A DNA stretch of 40,858 nucleotides, taken from contig CANQCG010000013.1 of the NCBI GenBank assembly GCA_947589645.1, forward strand, positions 1 to 40,858, written 5' to 3'. Source of the DNA: an uncultured Clostridia bacterium. GTDB taxonomy: Bacteria > Bacillota > Clostridia > TANB77 > CAG-508. Of the stretch, positions 35,962 to 40,858 are shown in pieces (position 1 is the first letter of the stretch; each line of letters starts with the position of its first letter). The translations under genes and the position numbers were made by a program. The notes beneath the pieces were generated by a model. That model was given only the letters and a program-made list of their open reading frames with translations, was not told the origin of the DNA and ran no database searches.

Positions 35962-36465
35962 ATGTTTACAAATTTGCCAATAATTATTAGATATATCTTA
36001 ACAGCTGGAATAGGAATGATTCCAATAATTGAACTTAGAGGTGCTATACCTATTGGAGTTTTTACATTCCACCTAAATTATATAGAAGCTTTTATATGTA
36101 GCTTTATTGGTAATATAATACCTGTTTATTTTATAGTTAAATTTATAAGACCTTTATTTGATTTCTTCGGTAGATGGAAAATTTTTAAAGTTATTATTGA
36201 CTGGGCTACTGAAAAAGCCACAAAACATATTGAGGAAAATGAAAAATTACAAAATGCAGTTTCTCTTGGACTATTTTTATTTGTTGCCATTCCACTTCCT
36301 GGAACTGGTGCATGGGTAGGATCACTTATAGCTAACTTTTTGAATTTACCACCTAAAAAAGCTATACCACCAATTATTATAGGTGTTATTACTGCTGGTA
36401 TAATTGTTTTATCTATTACAGCAGTAGCAAACGGAGGAATTCAATATTTATTGCAACGTGCATAA
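35962..36465 (+). CDS. Small multi-drug export family protein (COG2426-like)
   Basis: The 167-aa membrane protein has hydrophobic segments at about 6-30, 38-62, 96-125 and 132-158. The start ILTAGIGMIPIIELRGAIPI and the later VAIPLPGTGAWVGSLIANFL match the Sm_multidrug_ex family. Transport function is inferred from the family name only. The SD GGAGG precedes the ATG. A terminator lies just downstream. Confidence 0.88.
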   Translation: MFTNLPIIIRYILTAGIGMIPIIELRGAIPIGVFTFHLNYIEAFICSFIGNIIPVYFIVKFIRPLFDFFGRWKIFKVIIDWATEKATKHIEENEKLQNAVSLGLFLFVAIPLPGTGAWVGSLIANFLNLPPKKAIPPIIIGVITAGIIVLSITAVANGGIQYLLQRA

Positions 36466-36476
36466 TTATAATATAT

Positions 36477-36514
36477 AAAAATCTGATTTTACTTGTTAGT
36501 AAAACCAGATTTTT
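36477..36514. terminator. Bidirectional terminator between exporter and permease genes
   Basis: AAAAATCTG-A-TTTTAC pairs with GTAAAA-C-CAGATTTTT (one mismatch), loop of 6 nt, between convergent genes. Confidence 0.82.
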
Positions 36515-36522
36515 ATTTTGCA

Positions 36523-37665
36523 TTAACTTACTTTATTCAAAACTTTTTTATTTCTATCTTTAAAAGCTATATAATCATCTACTGCTATTTTTAATACTGC
36601 AGCTACTGGTACGGCTAAGAACATACCTAGAACTCCAAAATATGCTCCTCCAATAGTTACAGAAAGTATTATTAATAAAGGACTAACTTCTAATGAATTT
36701 CCTACAATCTTTGGGTTAATTATATTTGCATCTATTTGTTGTAGTATTGTTACCAAAATTGCCATCCAAATAGCTTGTGCTATTCCGCCAGTTATAAGTG
36801 TTATTATGATTGCTATAACTACAGCAACTATAGCTCCAAAATATGGAATTATATTAAATAGTCCTATCATAAAGCCTAATAATGCTGCATACTTTACTCT
36901 TAATATTGACATTAATATTGTTGTAAGAATTCCTACTATTACTGCATCAATTATTTGACTTGATAAAAATCTATAAAATATTTCATTTGAGTCATTAAAA
37001 TATTTTCCAATTTTTTGGCATATTTCTTCATTACAAATAGCTGAAACTAATCTTTTTAGAAAACTTAATATTTTTCCTCTTTCAAGTAATGCATATATTG
37101 ATACTATAAACATTACAAATACGTCAAATACCCCAGAGACTAGGCTTATAGCTCCTTTTGCATATTGCATTATTGTATCTATATTTATTATTTGAGTTAA
37201 GTCTATTTTTTGTATGCTAGAAAGCACATTTCTTACTGGCTCACTCTTCCAAAATGAATCTTCTGGTAATTTTGATATTTCATCTAAAAGTGTTTGATAA
37301 TAACCTTGAAAATTGTTTACTAATTCTATTATACTAGAGATTACAGTTGGTAATATTAAATTCATAATTAAAATTATTATTAATATCGCTATTATATAAG
37401 CTATTAGTACTCCAAGCTTTCTTGCATTTTTCTTTACTAATTTGTTTTTACATTTTTTAAAGCCTCTTTCAAATCGTGATGCTGGTATATAAAGAATATA
37501 TGCTATTAAAAGTCCTCCTAAAAAAGGTGCAATTATATTAATAAATTCTCCTATTACATTAGTTATAATTGCAAAATTATCTAGTAACTTGTATATTCCT
37601 ATTACTGCTATTGCAAGCAAAAACCAATACATCCATTTTGATAAATTATTTTTTACATCTTTCAT
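36523..37665 (-). CDS. AI-2E family (UPF0118) permease
   Basis: The 380-aa protein has the family's N-terminal helices (WMYWFLLAIAVIGIYKLL; IAPFLGGLLIAYILYIPASR) and amphipathic middle. The conserved C-terminal core includes GLFNIIPYFGAIVAVVIAII, then IDANIINPKIVGNSLEVSPL and GGAYFGVLGMFLAVPVAAVL. These proteins are linked variously to AI-2, Na/Li export or cell envelope transport; substrate here unknown. I chose the ATG at 37665, with AAAGGAAAG upstream; the ORF extends to 37716 inside xth. It is 20 nt downstream of xth, so likely one operon. Confidence 0.9.
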   Translation of the reverse strand: MKDVKNNLSKWMYWFLLAIAVIGIYKLLDNFAIITNVIGEFINIIAPFLGGLLIAYILYIPASRFERGFKKCKNKLVKKNARKLGVLIAYIIAILIIILIMNLILPTVISSIIELVNNFQGYYQTLLDEISKLPEDSFWKSEPVRNVLSSIQKIDLTQIINIDTIMQYAKGAISLVSGVFDVFVMFIVSIYALLERGKILSFLKRLVSAICNEEICQKIGKYFNDSNEIFYRFLSSQIIDAVIVGILTTILMSILRVKYAALLGFMIGLFNIIPYFGAIVAVVIAIIITLITGGIAQAIWMAILVTILQQIDANIINPKIVGNSLEVSPLLIILSVTIGGAYFGVLGMFLAVPVAAVLKIAVDDYIAFKDRNKKVLNKVS

Positions 37666-37685
37666 TTTTACTTTCCTTTCTACTT

Positions 37686-38441
37686 TTATAAATCTATATC
37701 TAGTTCCACAGGGCAATGGTCACTACCAAATATATTTTGATGGATCTTTGCTTCTTTTATTTTATTCTCTAAATCTTTTGAAGTAATAAAATAATCTATT
37801 CTCCACCCTATATTTTTCGCGCGGGCATTTCCCATATATGACCACCATGAATATTCATTCTCTTTTTTAGGGTATAAATATCTAAAAGTATCAGTAAAAC
37901 CAGCATTTAAAAGTTCTGTCATTTTACCTCTTTCTTCGTCTGTAAATCCTGCGTTTCCTCTATTTGTCTTTGGATTTTTAAGGTCTATTTCTTCGTGTGC
38001 TACATTTAAATCTCCACACATAATTACTGGCTTTTTCTTATTCAATCTTAATAAATAATTTCTAATTTCATCTTCCCAAGTCATTCTGTATGGTAATCTT
38101 TCAAGTTCTCTTTTTGCATTTGGCGTATAGTTGTTTACAAGATAAAAATTTTCAAATTCTAATGTTATTATTCTTCCTTCTTTGTCATGTTCTTCTATTC
38201 CAATACCATAAGTTACATTTAAAGGCTTCTTTTTTGTAAATATAGCCGTACCTGAATAGCCCTTTTTCTCAGCACTATTCCAATAACTCGTATAACCTTT
38301 AAATTCTAATTCAACTTGTTCTTGCTGACACTTTGTTTCTTGCAAGCAAAAAATATCTGCATCTATTTGCTTAAAAAATTCTTCAAAGCCTTTATTTAAG
38401 CATGCTCGTATTCCATTTACATTCCACGAGATTAGTTTCAC
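37686..38441 (-). CDS. xth: Exodeoxyribonuclease III (AP endonuclease)
   Basis: The 251-aa EEP-fold nuclease acts in base-excision repair. Catalytic motifs are SWNVNGIRA (residues 5-13), LQETK (E35), CGDLNVAHEEIDL and the terminal GSDHCPVELDI. The start is GTG at 38441 with AGGAGAG upstream. Its promoter is at 38470-38499. The permease gene follows closely. Confidence 0.95.
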   Translation of the reverse strand: MKLISWNVNGIRACLNKGFEEFFKQIDADIFCLQETKCQQEQVELEFKGYTSYWNSAEKKGYSGTAIFTKKKPLNVTYGIGIEEHDKEGRIITLEFENFYLVNNYTPNAKRELERLPYRMTWEDEIRNYLLRLNKKKPVIMCGDLNVAHEEIDLKNPKTNRGNAGFTDEERGKMTELLNAGFTDTFRYLYPKKENEYSWWSYMGNARAKNIGWRIDYFITSKDLENKIKEAKIHQNIFGSDHCPVELDIDL

Positions 38442-38469
38442 TAGTACACTCTCCTATCTTTATGTGAGA

Positions 38470-38499
38470 ATTATAACACATTTAGCGACTAAAAAACAA
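38470..38499 (-). promoter_or_regulatory. Promoter of xth
   Basis: The minus strand carries TTGTTT (38494-38499), an 18-nt spacer and TATAAT (38470-38475) with an extended TG. Confidence 0.65.
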
Positions 38500-38571
38500 G
38501 ACTAATTAACTTTTTTATGGTTAATTATATATTTTAAAAAATGTACAAAATTCTACAAGTATCCTGCAAAT

Positions 38572-38604
38572 AAAAGAGATGCACTAAAAGAATGCATCCC
38601 TTTT
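38572..38604 (-). terminator. Terminator of the membrane protein gene
   Basis: GGGATGCA pairs with TGCATCTC (one wobble), 9-nt loop, flanked by A4/T4, just past the stop at 38608. Confidence 0.75.
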
Positions 38605-38607
38605 ACT

Positions 38608-39270
38608 TTATATACTATTACTTTCTAAAAATTTTTTCTCTAAGAAAACACAAAGAATTGCACACAATGCATTAAAGACTAATAATGTTATCAAACTAGT
38701 TATATATGTTATATTTATTTTATTCATATATTCATCTATAACAAAATTTTTATCTTCAATATTTGTGCCATCTTGGGTTTTTAGAGGTAATTTTTCTAAT
38801 CTACTTCTATATATGGAGGTTGTATTTAACTCGTTAAAATATGTTATACTAATATAAAATGTTAAAACCAATGCCAAAATTAATTGAATGATAATTATAA
38901 CTTTTAATATATTTTTAACATATTCTTTCTTTATTGTATATTTATTATTAATTAATAAAAAACTTATCAATGCGGTAATAAAATAACTTAATATGAAAAT
39001 TATATTAATACACAATATAAATGATGATTCATTATTTATATTTAACATATACTCTTCTGCATTTGATATTTTAGATTCAAAATTATTAAATAAATTAATA
39101 TAACTATGTTCAATAAAATAAAGTGCTATTCTATAAATTGAAAAAAATATTAAAGCTAAAATTGTATAATATTTTATAAATTCCCATTTAATTTTTGATT
39201 CTGAAGCTGCTATTTTTCTACCATGACTCAATTCAAAAAACTCTAAATTTGATACAGACTCATCTTTCAT
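38608..39270 (-). CDS. Hypothetical four-helix membrane protein
   Basis: The 220-aa protein matches no family I recognise. Membrane segments lie at about 32-51, 83-106, 117-139 and 189-210. A hydrophilic loop (about 140-185) separates the last two. The ATG at 39270 has AGGAGA about 12 nt upstream. It begins 28 nt after the terminator of the G5/3D gene, so it may depend on read-through; a TATTAT beside the hairpin is a weak promoter candidate. Confidence 0.65.
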   Translation of the reverse strand: MKDESVSNLEFFELSHGRKIAASESKIKWEFIKYYTILALIFFSIYRIALYFIEHSYINLFNNFESKISNAEEYMLNINNESSFILCINIIFILSYFITALISFLLINNKYTIKKEYVKNILKVIIIIQLILALVLTFYISITYFNELNTTSIYRSRLEKLPLKTQDGTNIEDKNFVIDEYMNKINITYITSLITLLVFNALCAILCVFLEKKFLESNSI

Positions 39271-39297
39271 AACACTTGTATTCTCCTTGTATAATAC

Positions 39298-39326
39298 AAA
39301 AAGGGAAATGTAAAAAATTTCCCTTT
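39298..39326 (-). terminator. Terminator after the G5/3D gene
   Basis: A perfect 10-bp stem, AAAGGGAAAT/ATTTCCCTTT, with a 7-nt loop, flanked by T5 on the minus strand. Confidence 0.8.
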
Positions 39327-39334
39327 AAAATTTA

Positions 39335-40264
39335 CTATTCAACTACTTGAACTGGTAGATATTTTACACCCCAAGCTATTGCCTCTGCATGTGTATTAAA
39401 GAATATATCTATCTTATCTCCTTGAATTGCTCCACCTCTATCTTCTACAACATATGTAGTTCCATTTATTAGTAGCTTTGTTCCAAATGCAAATTGTGAA
39501 GATGTTGCAATTGTTCTACCTGGAGTGGCTTTTGTTCCTGAAGATGTATAACCTGATGCGAATTTGCCACAGCATTTAGCACATGGGCAATATGCTGTTA
39601 CTTTAAATATTCTTACACCATTAGATGTAGTGCCTCTTGATGTAGTTGAAGATCTTGATGTTACATTTTTTTGAACTTGCACTATTTTATCTATTGGCTC
39701 TTTAATTACTTTTTCTGATAGTACCGTTTTTTCTATCTCTTGCTCATTTTTGTATTTTATCTTATAAGTTACTTCTTTTACTCCGTTTTGACCTTGTCTA
39801 ATTACTTTATTTCTAGTGTTTTCGCTACTATTTGATGCATCTTTTGTAATTGTTTCAAATGGTATTTCTTCTTGCATTACAACAATTTTTTCTGTTATTG
39901 GTGCATAGCTGTCTAAAATTTCTTCTAAAGTAGTATTTATACCGCTTTCTGAAATTTTTGCCACTTGAATCTCTTGTATTGATTTATCTCTAATTACAAT
40001 TGATTTTTCTGCAGTAATTTGTTCGTTTAAGTCAGGAGTTACTCTTTCGTTTTCTTTTAGTATTATATTATTTTCTTGTAGTATTTCTGATACATTAGTT
40101 TTATTAGTTAATACTGTTAGTTCATAACCACTTGGTAAAGTGATTTTTACAGTATCAACTTGTGTTGCCATTACGGCTACGCCAATGCCTGAAAGAGCTA
40201 ATAATATTAAGCTTACGCAAATGATTTTGAATATAGAAATATAGTTTTTATATGTTTTTTTCAT
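39335..40264 (-). CDS. G5 and 3D domain secreted protein (YabE/Rpf-like)
   Basis: The 309-aa protein has an N-terminal membrane segment or signal (about 12-33). Ubiquitin-like DUF348 repeats follow (TVKITLPSGYELTVLTNKTN ... QITAEKSIVIRDK), then a G5 domain (about 120-200; KIVVMQEEIPFETITKDASN) and a linker rich in Ser/Thr. The C-terminal 3D domain (about 220-309) carries ATPGRTIATSSQFAFGTKLL and VVEDRGGAIQGDKIDIFFNT. A Cys-rich CPCAKCCGKF precedes the 3D core. It is probably an extracytoplasmic peptidoglycan-active protein, as for YabE/YuiC. The SD AAAGGAGG precedes the ATG. Confidence 0.92.
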   Translation of the reverse strand: MKKTYKNYISIFKIICVSLILLALSGIGVAVMATQVDTVKITLPSGYELTVLTNKTNVSEILQENNIILKENERVTPDLNEQITAEKSIVIRDKSIQEIQVAKISESGINTTLEEILDSYAPITEKIVVMQEEIPFETITKDASNSSENTRNKVIRQGQNGVKEVTYKIKYKNEQEIEKTVLSEKVIKEPIDKIVQVQKNVTSRSSTTSRGTTSNGVRIFKVTAYCPCAKCCGKFASGYTSSGTKATPGRTIATSSQFAFGTKLLINGTTYVVEDRGGAIQGDKIDIFFNTHAEAIAWGVKYLPVQVVE

Positions 40265-40296
40265 AAAAATTATATTCCTCCTTTAACGACAAAGTC

Positions 40297-40325
40297 ATTA
40301 TACTATTTCATAAATTCTTTGTCAA
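40297..40325 (-). promoter_or_regulatory. Promoter of the G5/3D gene
   Basis: The minus strand has a perfect TTGACA (40320-40325), a 17-nt spacer and a perfect TATAAT (40297-40302). The 195 nt beyond (40326-40520) are AT-rich; I see no other supported element there except a short rightward frame with protein-like sequence (see findings). Confidence 0.85.
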
Positions 40326-40520
40326 ATTTGTAATTTTTTTACTTTTTATTTTGTAAGTATTGGTATATACTATATTATATGCTGCTTGTACTTTTTTAGT
40401 CCAAAAAATTTTTTTATTATATACAAAAAATCGACTATAAATACATTATAATTTTTTACTTTAAAGGCTAATGGACAAAACCCATTTTATTGGGCAAAAA
40501 ATTATATTAATGATTTAAAT

Positions 40521-40558
40521 AAAAAGCAACTACCTTTATTAAAAGTAATTGCTTTTTT
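40521..40558. terminator. Bidirectional terminator near the right edge
   Basis: AAAAAGCAA-C-TAC pairs with GTA-A-TTGCTTTTT (one mismatch), 11-nt loop. It can end the broken leftward gene and any rightward transcript. Confidence 0.75.
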
Positions 40559-40559
40559 A

Positions 40560-40768
40560 TTATTTTAAGATTTTCCAATAACCATCTCTTTTTCCGTTAA
40601 TTCTTACAATATTATTTTATTATCATATTCATAGTCATATATATTAATGTAACTAGTAGGATTTAATTTATTTTTGTTATTGCATAAATTTGCGAAATCT
40701 TTTTTCATTTTAGAAACTGAATTTTTATCTACACCTAAAATAGTTCCATCAATATCTAGTCCTTTCAT
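40560..40768 (-). pseudogene. Small hypothetical gene, frameshifted
   Basis: The ATG at 40768 gives MKGLDIDGTILGVDKNSVSK ... YINIYDYEYDNKIIL and a stop at 40604. In another frame the text continues RINGKRDGYWKILK and stops at 40560. One missing base in the TT before GTAAGA (near 40609) would join them into about 69 aa. Family not recognised. It directly follows the partial gene upstream. Confidence 0.4.
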
Positions 40769-40771
40769 TAA

Positions 40772-40858
40772 TTATATATTATTACATACTTTACAAGCAG
40801 AATATCCATTATCTATAAGACTTTTTTCTTTTGTTGTAATTTCTTTTATATATTTAGG
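40772..40858 (-). CDS. C-terminal end of a protein with an Ada-like CxxC zinc motif (cut by window edge)
   Basis: The minus strand ends KYIKEITTKEKSLIDNGYSA-CKVCNNI-stop. The GYSACKVC ending resembles the GY-x-PCK-x-C tail of Ada/ComEC-associated zinc-binding segments found on nucleases and competence proteins. Only 28 codons are visible, so the main domain cannot be told. Confidence 0.5.
   Translation of the reverse strand, partial: PKYIKEITTKEKSLIDNGYSACKVCNNI

Noticed and set aside
40604..40768. HAD phosphatase motif DIDGT in the small right-edge ORF
   Set aside because: The ORF is far too short for a HAD fold and no other HAD motif follows; probably chance.

Overview
This window comes from a low-GC, anaerobic, clostridia-like Firmicute. 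Intergenic DNA is extremely AT-rich, Shine-Dalgarno (SD) sites are strong (AGGAGG type), and several genes start with GTG or TTG. Promoters fit the TTGACA-17-TATAAT pattern closely. A rubredoxin/rubrerythrin pair and a clostridial DUF6514 protein support an anaerobic lifestyle. Almost everything reads leftward (minus strand); the only clear rightward genes are a VanW-family surface protein and a small membrane exporter.

Layout. The left edge holds the str operon, rpsL-rpsG-fusA (fusA cut by the window edge), with unusually structured spacers. Moving right come a coiled-coil protein of unknown function, trmFO, a SNF2-type helicase and topA, then a DUF6514 protein. Next is a roughly 570-nt structured non-coding RNA with its own promoter, followed by a small polytopic membrane protein. 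I interpret this pair as OLE RNA and OapA. It is followed by tmk, a FAD/Rieske oxidoreductase, a membrane protein, tRNA-Arg(UCU), an M18 aminopeptidase, class II aldolase (fba), a DUF1540 mini-protein, rubrerythrin, rubredoxin and leuS. Then come a frameshifted 1-Cys peroxiredoxin, an AAA/DUF4143 ATPase, the rightward VanW protein, rpoC and rpoB. Right of rpoB lies a decaying operon (radical SAM, HD hydrolase, PfkB kinase, a kinase N-terminal stub). The window ends with the exporter, an AI-2E-type permease, xth (exonuclease III), a membrane protein, a G5/3D cell-wall protein and two broken or partial ORFs.

How the genes fit together. Core information processing dominates: transcription (rpoBC), translation (rpsL, rpsG, fusA, leuS, tRNA-Arg, trmFO), DNA topology and repair (topA, SNF2, xth) and dTTP synthesis (tmk). 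Oxidative-stress genes (rubredoxin, rubrerythrin, peroxiredoxin) and cell-wall genes (VanW, G5/3D) are also present. The usual contiguous rpoBC-rpsL-rpsG-fusA block is split by about 24 kb.

Most notable observations: the OLE/oapA locus; a tandem duplication of the leuS start region that creates a decoy mini-ORF; six consecutive hairpins in the rpsL-rpsG spacer and a 126-nt near-palindrome in the rpsG-fusA spacer; a hairpin between the topA SD and its start codon; and a frameshifted, truncated operon beside rpoB. The large core genes are intact while accessory genes carry frameshifts.
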